64,000 bases of DNA from Sulfurimonas sp. (GCA_013791885.1 VMSZ01000001.1:25647-89646), one strand, 5' to 3'; shown: positions 44,336 through 53,594, counted from the first letter of the stretch. Numbers and translations are program-made. The notes: a model not told the origin generated them from the sequence alone.

Positions 44336-44841
44336 TCCATCCAACGCGTAGGATCGTAGCCGTCACTTGGTCGTATAATCTCTTTTTTTTCTAGTTTTTT
44401 TATCAAAATCGAAAATGCGGTTTTGTCGGCCTCGTTTGTATTTTCGCCACTTCTTACAAAGCCAAATTTCTCATAAAATGCTAAAGTAAGAGTCTCATTT
44501 GGAACATGTACGCTTATTTGCGCATACAGTGCCGCGGCTTCTTGCAAAAACTGCTCCATCATAAACGTGCCTATGCCTCTGCCTCGAAACTCTTCAAGTA
44601 CCACAACATGCAAAATTGGTGTTTGTTCATCAATAAAGCCTTTGGCATTTTGTTCACATTTGAGTTGTCTGCACCAGATGGCTCCCGAAATTGTATGCTC
44701 AAGAAGGGCGTAAAGTCCCAAATCTTTGTTTGAATGTCCAAAAAAATCAGCATACATTTTGTCATTGTCATGTGTGAACTTGAGCATATTTTGTACTATT
44801 TTCTCTTCTGAAGAGCGTAAAAAATAGAGTGTAGGCGTCAT
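44332..44841 (-). CDS. GNAT-family N-acetyltransferase
   Basis: 169 residues. The acetyl-CoA motif A reads VVLEEFRGRGIGTFMMEQFL, followed by HVPNETLTLAFYEKFGFV. Substrate unknown. The start overlaps the ABC-F stop by 4 nt (ATGA), so it is coupled to it. Seven cysteines or so are not conserved ligands. Confidence 0.85.
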   Translation of the reverse strand: MTPTLYFLRSSEEKIVQNMLKFTHDNDKMYADFFGHSNKDLGLYALLEHTISGAIWCRQLKCEQNAKGFIDEQTPILHVVVLEEFRGRGIGTFMMEQFLQEAAALYAQISVHVPNETLTLAFYEKFGFVRSGENTNEADKTAFSILIKKLEKKEIIRPSDGYDPTRWMD

Positions 44842-46670
44842 GAAAGCTCCTCTATCTTTTTATCATACTCTGCGTTTATGGCATCAAGCTGTGTTTGTGC
44901 AACTTCGAGTTTTTCAAAAAACTCTTCGACATCATTCTCTTCTTTGGCAACAAGTTTGGAAAGCTCCATCAGCTTGGCGCTCTCTCCTGCGTTTGAAGCT
45001 TCAATGAGTTCTTTATGGTGAACTTCAAGGGCCTCTTCAACTTTCATAATCGCGTTTTCGAGTTTTTGTACCTCTTTTTTGAGTGCAGAGGTGTTGTTAT
45101 TGCGTTCACGAACAAGATCTGAAATCTGCTTTTTAATCTCTTTGGTATTTGATTTTGGAGCAGCTTTTACTTTCTCTTCCTGCTCCTCATCTTCCCAGCC
45201 GATTTTTTCAAGGAACATATCATAGCCGCCATCGAAATACTGCGCTCCGTCTTTACTGAAGATAATGAGTCTGTCACACACTTTTCTTAAAAGCTCTTCG
45301 GAGTGTGTTACGACAATGACTGAGCCGTTGAATCTGTTAATAGCCTCCGTTAAGGCAGCAATAGAATCCATGTCTAAGTGGTTTGTAGGCTCATCCAGAA
45401 GTAAAAGATTGACCTCACGGGCGAGAATTTTCCCAAGCATAACGCGGCTTTTTTCTCCCCCTGAGAGCAGAGAAATTTTCTTTTGCGCCATCTCTCCGCT
45501 AAACATCATCCCGCCGCAAAGTCCCCGAACCATCGCCTCCGGCATTTTTGGATTTGCCGTGTAAATCTCATCTATAACAGTATTATTCGGGTTAAGATGT
45601 GCGATGTTCGTCTGTCCAAAGTGTCCAAACTCTGTGTTTGCCTGATACTCTACACTTCCGCTAAGTGGTTTGAGCTCTTTGCCGATAACGTTGAGCAGGG
45701 TAGATTTTCCCTTGCCGTTTTTCCCGATAATCCCGATACACTCACCTTTTGCAATGCTAAAAGAGATGTTTTTAAACAAAATGTTTTGGGGCGTATAGCC
45801 AAAGCTTACATCTTTAACTTCAAGCAAAACTTTCGCAGGTGTCTCTTTGTAGTTAAAGTCAAATTTTAAACTCGCATCAAAGCCCAAATCATCGAGTAAG
45901 TCCATCTTTTCGAGCTGTTTTACTTTTGACTGCGCTAAAGCCGCAGTTGAAGCACGCGCCTTGTTTCTGGCGATAAAATCTTCAAGCTCTTTGACTTTTT
46001 TGTCCTGAGCAATTTTTTGTTTTTCATACAGCTCATCATTTGCGCTGAGTTGTTCATAAAACTTGTGTGTATCTCCCGGAATGAGCGTCAGATTTTTACG
46101 TACAATCCCCATAGTATGTGTACAAACAGCGTCCATAAACTCTCTGTCGTGGGTAATGAGAATAAGCTCACCCTGAAAATTTTGTAAAAAGTTTTTAAGC
46201 CAGCGAAGCGAAACGATGTCAAGGTAGTTGGTCGGCTCATCTAAAAGAAGCAGATTGGGTTCAGTTACAAGCAACTTTGCCAAATTGATACGAATCTGGT
46301 AACCGCCTGAAAAAGAGAGAGGATTTTTATCTAAATCTTCTGCACCAAAACCCAAACCAAAAAGAATTTTCTCAACTCTGTACGTATCGTACTTCATCTC
46401 CTCTGTAAGCGCCAAAGCTGCTTCTTCTCTAAGTGTCGGTTCCGTGAAGACGAGATGCTGTTTAAGCGCACCAATTCTATACCCTTTAGGGATGATGATG
46501 TCGCCGCTATCCGCACTCTCTTCACCGAGAATGAGTTTAAAAAGAGTAGATTTTCCACTCCCGTTTCTACCGACCAGTCCAATGCGGTTGCCTGCGTTTA
46601 GCTTAAAGCTGAGATTGGAAAAGAGTTCTTGTGTCGAGTAACTTTTGCAGATGTTATTGAGTTGTATCAT
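44838..46670 (-). CDS. ABC-F family ATPase (Uup/YheS-like)
   Basis: 610 residues with two ABC domains, each complete: GRNGSGKST/LSFSGGYQIR-type signature and LLDEPTNYLD in the first, and GKNGKGKST, LSGGEKSRVMLG and LLDEPTNHLD in the second. A P-site-tRNA-interaction linker of ~80 residues lies between, and a C-terminal coiled coil (about 530-610). No membrane domain, so it acts on ribosomes rather than in transport. It is the first gene of a two-gene unit. Confidence 0.92.
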   Translation of the reverse strand: MIQLNNICKSYSTQELFSNLSFKLNAGNRIGLVGRNGSGKSTLFKLILGEESADSGDIIIPKGYRIGALKQHLVFTEPTLREEAALALTEEMKYDTYRVEKILFGLGFGAEDLDKNPLSFSGGYQIRINLAKLLVTEPNLLLLDEPTNYLDIVSLRWLKNFLQNFQGELILITHDREFMDAVCTHTMGIVRKNLTLIPGDTHKFYEQLSANDELYEKQKIAQDKKVKELEDFIARNKARASTAALAQSKVKQLEKMDLLDDLGFDASLKFDFNYKETPAKVLLEVKDVSFGYTPQNILFKNISFSIAKGECIGIIGKNGKGKSTLLNVIGKELKPLSGSVEYQANTEFGHFGQTNIAHLNPNNTVIDEIYTANPKMPEAMVRGLCGGMMFSGEMAQKKISLLSGGEKSRVMLGKILAREVNLLLLDEPTNHLDMDSIAALTEAINRFNGSVIVVTHSEELLRKVCDRLIIFSKDGAQYFDGGYDMFLEKIGWEDEEQEEKVKAAPKSNTKEIKKQISDLVRERNNNTSALKKEVQKLENAIMKVEEALEVHHKELIEASNAGESAKLMELSKLVAKEENDVEEFFEKLEVAQTQLDAINAEYDKKIEELS

Positions 46671-46745
46671 AGGTTTCTTTTTTGGAGGATTTGTTTGTTA
46701 TAACAGAGCAAAGCACAAAGGCTTTCGCTCCGCATGGATGGCAGA

Positions 46746-47054
46746 TTACTCTTCTTTACCGTTTCCGTAGTGCTCAAAAAGGTAGTTTGTTGTCGCCATT
46801 TCAGCTTCTTTGTCTATTGGAGCCTTAAAGTGAACAATCATTTTTACAACTTTTTCATGCCAAAATTTTCGTGACTGAGGGCCTTGGTTGAGTATGTAGC
46901 CAAAAGAGTGGCACATAAGACAATTCGCCTCAATAGCGTCAAAACCTTTGCCCATTTTTATTTCATACGGCATATAAGGAACTTCTATTTTTTCATCTAC
47001 TTGCGCAAAAAGCGTTGAGAGAGCCAAAAGGCTCAAAAGTACTATTTTTTTCAT
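46746..47054 (-). CDS. sorB: Periplasmic c-type cytochrome, SorB-like
   Basis: 102 residues from the second ATG (47054), 5 nt after AAGGAG. Signal peptide (IVLLSLLALSTLFA), then one heme site CLMCHSFGY. Short single-heme form fits the cytochrome subunit of sulfite dehydrogenase. It follows the SorA-like gene with a 9-nt gap. It passes electrons from sulfite to the respiratory chain. Confidence 0.82.
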   Translation of the reverse strand: MKKIVLLSLLALSTLFAQVDEKIEVPYMPYEIKMGKGFDAIEANCLMCHSFGYILNQGPQSRKFWHEKVVKMIVHFKAPIDKEAEMATTNYLFEHYGNGKEE

Positions 47055-47063
47055 CATCGCTCC

Positions 47064-48257
47064 TTATATTACTTCGATAGTCACGCTATCGATACCGTTG
47101 TATTTATACCCGCCGTGGTTCCATTTGACATCCTGAGCAAAAGGCTGTTCTGCACCCAAACGGTTGATGGCCTTGGCCATAATGGTCACTTTTCCGTAAG
47201 TCGAGGGTTTGTAAGCAAATCTGAATTCTCTAAACGCATAGCGGTCAGCATCTTTTAGGATGGCAGGTTTCCAGCTTTTACCGCCGTCCGTAGAGATAAG
47301 AACGTCTTTAATTCCATGCCCGTCATCAAACGCAACTCCGCGTACTACAACGTGAGAGTTATGATAAACAATAGAGTCATTTGTCGGGTAACCGATGACC
47401 GATTTTACATTCATAGTCGTAATAGGTTTAGTAGTTTTAAATTTTTCTTCCGGAGTTTCACACTCGCAAGAGTTATCCGGCACACGGTAGGCAACGTCCA
47501 TAAAGAAAAGTTTTTTGTAATCTTCTGTTACGGTAATGTTGCTGAGCATTTTTACCCAGCTGTCCGCATAGTGTCCAGGAATAACAAGACGTACAGGATA
47601 GCCGTTGAGGTATGGCAAATCTTCCCCATTCATCTCGTAAGCGACGATAACATGATCATCAAGTTCATCAAGGTGCATTTCACGCACAAAATTTGGCGTT
47701 TCATAGTAAGATGCAGTTTCGCTTCCGTTAAAGCCAATCCAATGTGCACCTTTTTTGACACCTGCGCGGTTGAGAAGGTCTCTTAAACGCACACCTTTCC
47801 ATTTTGCACAGCCCATAGCGCCGCTTCCCCACTGGATTCCGCCAGCAACAGGTTGGAATGCGGAACGGCTATTTCCGCCACACTGCATAACCGAGGTAAC
47901 TTCCACCTGCTCAAAATCTCTTTTGAGTTCATCAAGAGAGATAGAGAGTTCATTCTCAACCATTCCGTTAATCTTGATACGGTGTGTTTTTGGGTCAATA
48001 AGCGTCGGAATTTCCGGCATATGCCAGCGCACAAAGAATTGATCATTTGGAGTGATTCCCTGAGCGAAAACTTCCCTTGGAGTTTCAAGAAGAGGCGGTC
48101 TGTCAGAGTAGGTAATGAGCGGTTTTTTTTCCGGAAAAGCTATCTTGGAAACTTTTCTGCTATCAATGGGCTGTCCTGTAATACCCGCAGTTGCTGAAGT
48201 TCCAACAACAGCAGCAGAGGCTACAAGAGAGGCTTTTAAAAAATCTCTTCTTTTCAT
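47064..48257 (-). CDS. sorA: Sulfite dehydrogenase molybdopterin subunit, SorA-like
   Basis: 397 residues with a Tat signal (KRRDFLKASLVASAA). Sulfite-oxidase fold: the Mo-ligating cysteine is in MQCGGNSRSAF (about 132), followed by GWRGVRLRD-like AKWKGVRLRDLL, and the dimerisation domain ending in NHGGYKYNG. It oxidises sulfite to sulfate in the periplasm. AAAGGA precedes the start. With sorB it forms a two-gene operon. Confidence 0.87.
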   Translation of the reverse strand: MKRRDFLKASLVASAAVVGTSATAGITGQPIDSRKVSKIAFPEKKPLITYSDRPPLLETPREVFAQGITPNDQFFVRWHMPEIPTLIDPKTHRIKINGMVENELSISLDELKRDFEQVEVTSVMQCGGNSRSAFQPVAGGIQWGSGAMGCAKWKGVRLRDLLNRAGVKKGAHWIGFNGSETASYYETPNFVREMHLDELDDHVIVAYEMNGEDLPYLNGYPVRLVIPGHYADSWVKMLSNITVTEDYKKLFFMDVAYRVPDNSCECETPEEKFKTTKPITTMNVKSVIGYPTNDSIVYHNSHVVVRGVAFDDGHGIKDVLISTDGGKSWKPAILKDADRYAFREFRFAYKPSTYGKVTIMAKAINRLGAEQPFAQDVKWNHGGYKYNGIDSVTIEVI

Positions 48258-48366
48258 GCGAATCCTTTAATCAATAATTGCTTTATCAAATTATTAACTG
48301 GTTAAATTATTTATATAATTGTATCAAATACTATACTGTATCTTATATAAAAATCGCAAAATGTTT
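48258..48366 (-). promoter_or_regulatory. sorAB promoter region with a TTAAC-TG-GTTAA dyad
   Basis: 109 nt between sorA and the tex stop. A perfect dyad TTAACTGGTTAA (48294-48305) lies ~40 nt from the sorA ATG. A second imperfect repeat AATAATT/AATTATT is close by. A candidate operator; the spacing excludes the known NssR form. Confidence 0.35.
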
Positions 48367-50469
48367 TTAATTTATAATAAGGCTCAGTCCAACTTTTCCT
48401 TTTTCCTGGTCTACGCTGATGACCTCTATTTGGGGAAGAAATTGGTTGAGGGAGAGTACTTCAAGAGGATGGTTTATTCTTTTTGTACTCATTTTTGAGA
48501 TGTGAATCATGCCGTCATTTTTAAGTCCTATGTCTACAAATGCCCCAAAATCGGCGATGTTTCGTACAACTCCTGAAACAAAACTTCCCTCTTTGAGCAT
48601 TTTGATGTCGGTAATGCCGTCCTTAAAAGGAATGGCTGGGAGTTCTTCTCTTGGGTCAAAGCCGGGTTTTTGCAACTCTTTTATGATGTCACGAAGAGTC
48701 TCTTTCCCAATGGCGAGTTTTTTGGCTTTTTCATCTACGTTGATTGCGTTTAAGTCCAAACCTTTGAGTTTTTTAGCCGCATCGTAGCTCTCAGGGTGAA
48801 CTCCAGTGTTATCAAGCGTCTCTTTTGCGTCTTTAATACGGATAAATCCTGCCGCCTGTTCATAAGCTTTTTTGCCCAGACCTTTGACTTTTAAAAGTTC
48901 ATTTTTACTTTTAAAAGCGCCTTCGCCCTCACGAAACGCAATGATGTTCTGCGCTATTTTTGCCCCAATTCCCGCAACAAACGTAAGCAGTGAAAGTGAG
49001 GCTGCGTTTATGTCGACACCGACACGGTTTACAAGGTCACCCGTAACATCGCCGAGTTTTTTCTCCAAGAGTTTTTGGTCAACGTCATGCTGGTACTGTC
49101 CGATGCCCAGAGATTTAGGGTCGATTTTTACAAGTGCCGCCATAGGGTCGCCCAGACGCTGTGCGATGGAGATAGCACCTCTTATGGTTACATCAAGCTG
49201 AGGGTATTCGTCTTGTGCGATTTTTGAGGCACTGTAAACTGAAGCACCGGCTTCTGAAACTACAGTGTAGTTTAACCCTGCGTTTTCTTCTTTGTTGAGT
49301 CTTGCAAAAAACTCCTGCGTTTCGCGAGAAGCTGTCCCGTTACCGATTGCTACGGCTTTAATGTCGTATTTTTTAGCAAGCGCTAAAATTTTTGCCTTTG
49401 AGCCGTTATAATCTTTTTTGGGCTCAGTCGGATAAATTACTGCAGAGTCTAAATATTTTCCGTTTTCATCAATGACGGCAAGTTTACATCCGCTGACAAA
49501 CGCAGGGTCAACGCCTAAAATAACTCTTTTTGTCACAGGCGGCGTCATAAGGAGTTGGCTGAGGTTTTTGCCAAAAACATCGATGGCGCTTATGTCTGCT
49601 TTTTCTTTTAAAATGCTCTGCACCTCACGCTCAAGCGAAGGAAGTAGAAGCCTTTTGAGCCCATCTTTGTAAGCCTCAAAAAGAAGTTCTTTGGAACTCT
49701 GCGCATTGCGGGGGATTTTATAGCGTTTAATGTTTTCTTCAACACGCTCGAGGTCAATGCTGATTTTTACAGAGAGCTCTTTTTCATTCACCCCGCGCAT
49801 AATGGCCAAATAGCGGTGAGACGGAATATACGCCACTTTTTCGCTTTTGCCTGAGAAGTTTTTAAAGCTGCCGTTTTCATCAAAAGTTTTACTCGGTTTT
49901 GTCTCAAGTGAGCCAAAACGCAGCATTGTGTCGCGGATGCTCTCACGTTCTCTAGGCTCATCCGCGTAGCGCTCGGCTAAGATATCCTGAGCGCCTTTTA
50001 CGGCATCTTCAACTGAAAGTACAGTTGCGTTTTGGTATTTTTTCGCTTCGCGTTTAAACTCTTCAAGTGTGACTCTTGCGTTTTGCAAAATGTCCGCAAG
50101 CGGTGTTAAACCGTTGGCGATGGCCGTCGTTGCGCGTGTATTTTTCTTCTCTTTAAAAGGTCTGTAAATATCTTCCAAAACGCGAAGAGAATCCGCTTCC
50201 TCTATGCTTTTTTTGAGCTCAGTTGTCAGCGTTGCGCGCTCGCCGATAAGACGGGAAATTTCCTCTTTGCGTTCAAGAAGTTTTTTGGAACTAAGGTAGA
50301 TGAGTTCAAAGTCACGCAGTACTTCATCACTTGCTCCGCCTGTCATCTCTTTGCGGTAACGGGCGATAAAAGGGATGGTCGAACCCTCGTCTAAAAGTTT
50401 TAAGATGTTGGCAATGTGTTCTTTTTTGAGGTTTGTTTTTGAGGCGATCTGTTCTATTAGTTGGGTCAT
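48367..50469 (-). CDS. tex: Tex-family RNA-binding protein
   Basis: 700 residues from the ATG at 50469; the track's start is a TTG eight codons earlier. Typical Tex order: N-terminal helical bundle with LKLLDEGSTIPFIARYRKE, YqgF-like domain (RVILGVDPAFVSGCKLAVID), helix-hairpin-helix (RVGVDINAASLSLLTFVAGIG) and C-terminal S1 domain (GVVRNIADFGAFVDIGLKNDGMIH). It acts in transcript elongation or RNA handling. Confidence 0.92.
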   Translation of the reverse strand: MTQLIEQIASKTNLKKEHIANILKLLDEGSTIPFIARYRKEMTGGASDEVLRDFELIYLSSKKLLERKEEISRLIGERATLTTELKKSIEEADSLRVLEDIYRPFKEKKNTRATTAIANGLTPLADILQNARVTLEEFKREAKKYQNATVLSVEDAVKGAQDILAERYADEPRERESIRDTMLRFGSLETKPSKTFDENGSFKNFSGKSEKVAYIPSHRYLAIMRGVNEKELSVKISIDLERVEENIKRYKIPRNAQSSKELLFEAYKDGLKRLLLPSLEREVQSILKEKADISAIDVFGKNLSQLLMTPPVTKRVILGVDPAFVSGCKLAVIDENGKYLDSAVIYPTEPKKDYNGSKAKILALAKKYDIKAVAIGNGTASRETQEFFARLNKEENAGLNYTVVSEAGASVYSASKIAQDEYPQLDVTIRGAISIAQRLGDPMAALVKIDPKSLGIGQYQHDVDQKLLEKKLGDVTGDLVNRVGVDINAASLSLLTFVAGIGAKIAQNIIAFREGEGAFKSKNELLKVKGLGKKAYEQAAGFIRIKDAKETLDNTGVHPESYDAAKKLKGLDLNAINVDEKAKKLAIGKETLRDIIKELQKPGFDPREELPAIPFKDGITDIKMLKEGSFVSGVVRNIADFGAFVDIGLKNDGMIHISKMSTKRINHPLEVLSLNQFLPQIEVISVDQEKGKVGLSLIIN

Positions 50470-50529
50470 AAGTAATCTTTCATTTTTTGGCAATTATACA
50501 CTTTTAGTAACTCTTTTTTGATTCTGTGC

Positions 50530-50562
50530 TATAATTTTTTAAGATGCTTCAAGGAGGATATT
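50530..50562 (+). promoter_or_regulatory. -10 box and strong ribosome site for the 79-residue gene
   Basis: GCTATAAT gives a -10 at 50530-50535 and AAGGAGG at 50551-50557 precedes the ATG at 50563. Confidence 0.5.
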
Positions 50563-50802
50563 ATGAATGTTTCGTCTTATTTATTTCAATCACCTTATTC
50601 TTCGCCTGTTCAAGTTGGGAGATTAGACCCCAGCACAAAACAAGAAGATGTAAAACAAGAAGATACCAAGTCTCAGCAAAGTACTGCTTCTGCTCCGCAA
50701 GCAGATTTAAAACAGCAGGAAGCTCAGGTGTTTGCAGCTTCACAAGTCAAGGAAGTGACACCTGCAGTAAAGTCTGAAAAACTTTTGGATATGTACGCGT
50801 AG
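50563..50802 (+). CDS. Small uncharacterised Gln/Lys-rich protein
   Basis: 79 residues from the ATG at 50563, chosen for AAGGAGG; the track's 50518 start overlaps the promoter. Low-complexity middle (KQEDVKQEDTKSQQS) with no membrane segment and no cysteine. It is divergent from tex and converges on the methyltransferase gene (7-nt gap). Probably disordered. Family unknown. Confidence 0.6.
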   Translation: MNVSSYLFQSPYSSPVQVGRLDPSTKQEDVKQEDTKSQQSTASAPQADLKQQEAQVFAASQVKEVTPAVKSEKLLDMYA

Positions 50803-50809
50803 GAGCCGG

Positions 50810-51424
50810 TTATTTCTTCCGGTAAAGTGCATAAAACTTGAAAGAGGAGATTTTTGTTTTCTCCTCTATAGTTTTTAATTCTAATTCCTGCAATCCTAGG
50901 TCTGTGAAGTGTTTAAATTCACTGCGTTTCATAGGCCAAGGCGGCCCTTTTGGGTTTTTGTCTTCATCAATCCCGTGTGCTATGACCAAAATTTTCCCAT
51001 CTTTACTCAGCAGTGAGCTTATTGCGTTTATGATTTCTTCTCTGAATTCTCTTGGCAGGGACTGAATAGTTAAAGATTCAAAAACAAAGTCAAACTCACC
51101 TCTCAGAGAGTCTGGGAGCTCAAAAACATCCTGTACCAAAAACTCTATACAAATTCCGTCAAAACGCTCTTTACACCACTTAATGGCAGAGTCTGAAATG
51201 TCAATTGCCGTAACGTCATAGCCGGCCTGAGCGAGCATATGTGCGTCATCCCCGAGTCCACAGCCGACAACTAAACACTTTCCTAACTCTGTGTTTTCTT
51301 TCATGTACTTGAGCAGATGAGGATTCCCCTGCATGCTTGCCCAGGGAATGTTCTCGTTTTGTTTGTAGTTCTCTTTGTAGAGTTCTTCAAACCATGCAGA
51401 GGCCTGTTTATAATCTTTTTGCAT
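50810..51424 (-). CDS. Class I SAM-dependent methyltransferase (TPMT/tellurite-type)
   Basis: 204 residues. SAM motif I reads LVVGCGLGDDAHMLAQAGYDV, with DISDSAIKWCKERF after it. WFEELYKEN near the start and the PPWPMKRSEF tail fit the thiopurine/TehB-like group. Substrate unknown. It is the second of a minus-strand cluster (52848 to 50810) with gaps of 0-8 nt, so they likely form one operon. Confidence 0.82.
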   Translation of the reverse strand: MQKDYKQASAWFEELYKENYKQNENIPWASMQGNPHLLKYMKENTELGKCLVVGCGLGDDAHMLAQAGYDVTAIDISDSAIKWCKERFDGICIEFLVQDVFELPDSLRGEFDFVFESLTIQSLPREFREEIINAISSLLSKDGKILVIAHGIDEDKNPKGPPWPMKRSEFKHFTDLGLQELELKTIEEKTKISSFKFYALYRKK

Positions 51425-51432
51425 TTTTTGCC

Positions 51433-51966
51433 CTAACTGTTTATTTGTTCAAGTATCCACGGCCAAGGACCGTAACCGCTTGCTGCGTTTATGTGTCCGC
51501 CATTTTGTATGGTTTCCATCTCTACGCCAAGAGCATTTTGCAACTCTTTAGCTTCATCTTCGCTCAAATAAGGGTCATTTGTTGATGTTACTAGCAAGAC
51601 CTCTTTTGCGTATAAGTTGTTGGGTGCAGTAACGGGAAAAAAGCTTTTGAGTTCTTCTATTTTGCATTTCAAGCTCGGCGGCGCTACAAGAAAAAGTTTT
51701 GTAACTTCACTTATATTGCCTTCATTGCAAAGATGAAACCAGAGAATGTTTGCAAGCGAATGACAGACAACAATGTCAGGTTTAAATTCTTCTAAATGCT
51801 CTTTGAGTTCTCTTTTCCAAACATCGAGTTTTGGGAAATCATAATTGCTAAACTCTAAAAAGCTCACACAGCCATACTCTTTTGCTAACTCGCCAGCGAG
51901 CCAGCTTTGCCAGTGTGGGCTGTTGCTTCCGCCCCAGCCGTGAAGGAGAAGAACTTTTGCAGACAT
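51433..51966 (-). CDS. RBBP9/YdeN-type serine hydrolase
   Basis: 177 residues. VLLLHGWGGSNSPHWQSWL at the start is the RBBP9 signature. The nucleophile is S in VVCHSLANIL, then D in STNDPYLSE and H in QNGGHINAASGYG complete the triad. Cytosolic; substrate unknown. Directly follows the DUF234 gene. Confidence 0.85.
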   Translation of the reverse strand: MSAKVLLLHGWGGSNSPHWQSWLAGELAKEYGCVSFLEFSNYDFPKLDVWKRELKEHLEEFKPDIVVCHSLANILWFHLCNEGNISEVTKLFLVAPPSLKCKIEELKSFFPVTAPNNLYAKEVLLVTSTNDPYLSEDEAKELQNALGVEMETIQNGGHINAASGYGPWPWILEQINS

Positions 51967-52848
51967 CTACTCCACCAGCTTCTTGAAGTTTTTAATGGTG
52001 TAGAGTTTAAGGTTTTCGCCCTTGAGGGCTTTGAGTTCATTGGAGTAACCTGCTTTGGAAAAGAGAACAAAAACATCTGCCGCAATACTTGCTTTTGCGC
52101 ATTTTTCCTGAAGTTTTATAAGTTCGCTTTTTTTGACTTTGGCGTTAGTGTATTTGCACGCACCGGCAATTATTTTTCCTGAGGCTGTTTTGGCGTAGAT
52201 ATCTATTTCTAATTCTTCATCCCAGTAAGAGTCACATTCTACGATAGGGTCACTTGCGTTTTCGAGCTTGAGAAGTTCCTGGCTAAGCTGCACAAAAGGA
52301 AGCTGAATAAATTCGCTTTCTCTGTTTGCAAAACGTTCTCTTACCTCTTTATAGTCGCCATCTCTTATTCCCTTAAAAAGCGGAGAGATAAAGGCAAACC
52401 AAAATCTTAAAAATGGGGATGTGAAGTAAAGTTTGTCTGCGACAACGCTGTGCTCAGACCAGCTAGTGAAGACTTTTCGTGAAGGTGCCAGACGTATGAT
52501 GCCGCTCTCGCAAAGCGCTTCAACAGCTTTTATACCTACTTCTCCGGCAACGCCTGCACGCTTAAACGCAGTATGTGTTCTGCCATCGCCCATAGCAATG
52601 CCTGTTAAAACTGTGTGATACATCGGCATACCGGTTGTCACCTCGCTAACGTCGTTTCTTATGTAAGTATAGTCAGGAAACACAAGCTTTTCTATAAGTT
52701 CCATAGTCGGTTTAGAGGTGTCCATAGGCGCCCACTCAACCCCGCCAAAGATTGCAAATTTTTCAAGAGCGTCTTCAAAGTTTTTTGGCTGCTGTTCTTG
52801 GTAAAACGACTTGAACTGCTCTTGGAGGGTTTGTGTACTTAAAATCAT
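51967..52848 (-). CDS. DUF234-domain protein (PD-(D/E)XK nuclease-like)
   Basis: 293 residues from the ATG at 52848; the track's start is a TTG ten codons earlier. The C-terminal half (VECDSYWDEELEIDIYAKTASGKIIAGACKYTNAKVK) has the E-x(n)-EIDI-x(n)-G-x-CKY pattern of the PD-(D/E)XK fold in DUF234. The archaeal-type ATPase domain that often precedes it is absent; the N-terminus has a winged-helix look. Function unknown. Confidence 0.7.
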   Translation of the reverse strand: MILSTQTLQEQFKSFYQEQQPKNFEDALEKFAIFGGVEWAPMDTSKPTMELIEKLVFPDYTYIRNDVSEVTTGMPMYHTVLTGIAMGDGRTHTAFKRAGVAGEVGIKAVEALCESGIIRLAPSRKVFTSWSEHSVVADKLYFTSPFLRFWFAFISPLFKGIRDGDYKEVRERFANRESEFIQLPFVQLSQELLKLENASDPIVECDSYWDEELEIDIYAKTASGKIIAGACKYTNAKVKKSELIKLQEKCAKASIAADVFVLFSKAGYSNELKALKGENLKLYTIKNFKKLVE

Positions 52849-52933
52849 AAGGGGGCCTTTTCTTGCTTTTTGTTGCAAAATTATACAGGCTTTTTAACTA
52901 TAATGACAGTCAAATTCCACAAAAGGGACATCT

Positions 52934-53128
52934 ATGCTTGATGGCAGAGAAAGAAAAAATATTAAACATGGGCAAAGCGTCGCCATTGTTTTAAAACAAG
53001 ACCAAGATACCGGCAAGCTTACCGATGGGATAGTGAGAGACATTTTAACAAAGTCTCCAAATCATCCACATGGGATTAAAGTGCGTCTAATGAGTCGTGA
53101 AGTCGGACGGGTGAAAGAGATTTATTAG
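52934..53128 (+). CDS. YwbE-family small protein
   Basis: 64 residues, LDGRERKNIKHGQSVAIVLKQDQ then TDGIVRDILTKSP and HPHGIKVRL, matching the YwbE/DUF2196 family. Cytosolic, uncharacterised. A single gene; the Cys-rich peptide gene follows with its own promoter. Confidence 0.85.
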   Translation: MLDGRERKNIKHGQSVAIVLKQDQDTGKLTDGIVRDILTKSPNHPHGIKVRLMSREVGRVKEIY

Positions 53129-53160
53129 TACACAAAGACTACACATTTTCTTTGTAAAAT
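53129..53160 (+). promoter_or_regulatory. Copy A of the shared promoter: TACACA-N5-TACACA and -10 for the Cys-rich peptide
   Basis: TACACAAAGACTACACATT is followed by TGTAAAAT as -10, 36 nt before the ATG at 53197. The layout is the same in copies B (53595) and C (57879). It starts at the last bases of the YwbE gene. Confidence 0.7.
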
Positions 53161-53196
53161 CCTCTCAGAAAAACAAAAAAACTTAAAGGATAAAAT

Positions 53197-53499
53197 ATGA
53201 AAAAACTAACTCTTGGAGCACTTTTACTCGGTGCAACACTTTTTATGGGACTCGGTGCTACTTCGTTGAGTGCAATGGGTGATGATGCAGGAAAGTGTGG
53301 TAAAGCTATGCAAATGCCAGGCGGTAAATGCGGTCTAGATAAAAAAGCTGATTGTAAAGACCCAAAAGACTGCGAGACAATGAAACCAAAATGCGACAAT
53401 CCTAAAGATTGTGATATGCCAAAAAAATGCGGTGCAGACAAAAAAACGCCGCCACCTGCAATGAAATGCGGTGCCGGTAAATGCGGCGGCAACAAGTAA
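53197..53499 (+). CDS. Exported Cys/Lys-rich peptide, bufferin/HvfA-like
   Basis: 100 residues with a signal peptide (GALLLGATLFMGLGATSLSA). The mature part has ten cysteines, most in KCG units (AGKCGK, GGKCGL, KKCGA, MKCGA, AGKCGG at the end) and in DCKDPKDC and CDNPKDCDM repeats. KCG repeats with an AGKCGG tail resemble HvfA/BufA-type precursors modified by DUF692 (MNIO) enzymes and used for copper. No DUF692 or DUF2063 gene is in the window, so modification is unproven. It has the shared promoter copy A and a stem-loop after the stop. Confidence 0.72.
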   Translation: MKKLTLGALLLGATLFMGLGATSLSAMGDDAGKCGKAMQMPGGKCGLDKKADCKDPKDCETMKPKCDNPKDCDMPKKCGADKKTPPPAMKCGAGKCGGNK

Positions 53500-53516
53500 C
53501 CGACTTCTATAAATAT

Positions 53517-53537
53517 CAAGGGAAATATTTTCCCTTG
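53517..53537 (+). terminator. Stem-loop after the Cys-rich peptide gene
   Basis: CAAGGGAAA-TAT-TTTCCCTTG forms a 9-bp stem 18 nt after the stop. There is no T-run beyond it, so it is a weak terminator or mRNA stabiliser. Confidence 0.55.
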
Positions 53538-53594
53538 GTATGACTCTGAGTTATTTTAAATTCCCATTTATTTCTCACTCTCACTCTTCATTAA

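Noticed and set aside
48294-48305. NssR-type site before sorA
   Set aside because: The dyad TTAAC-GTTAA has a 2-nt spacer; the known NssR site has four, so the match was not accepted.
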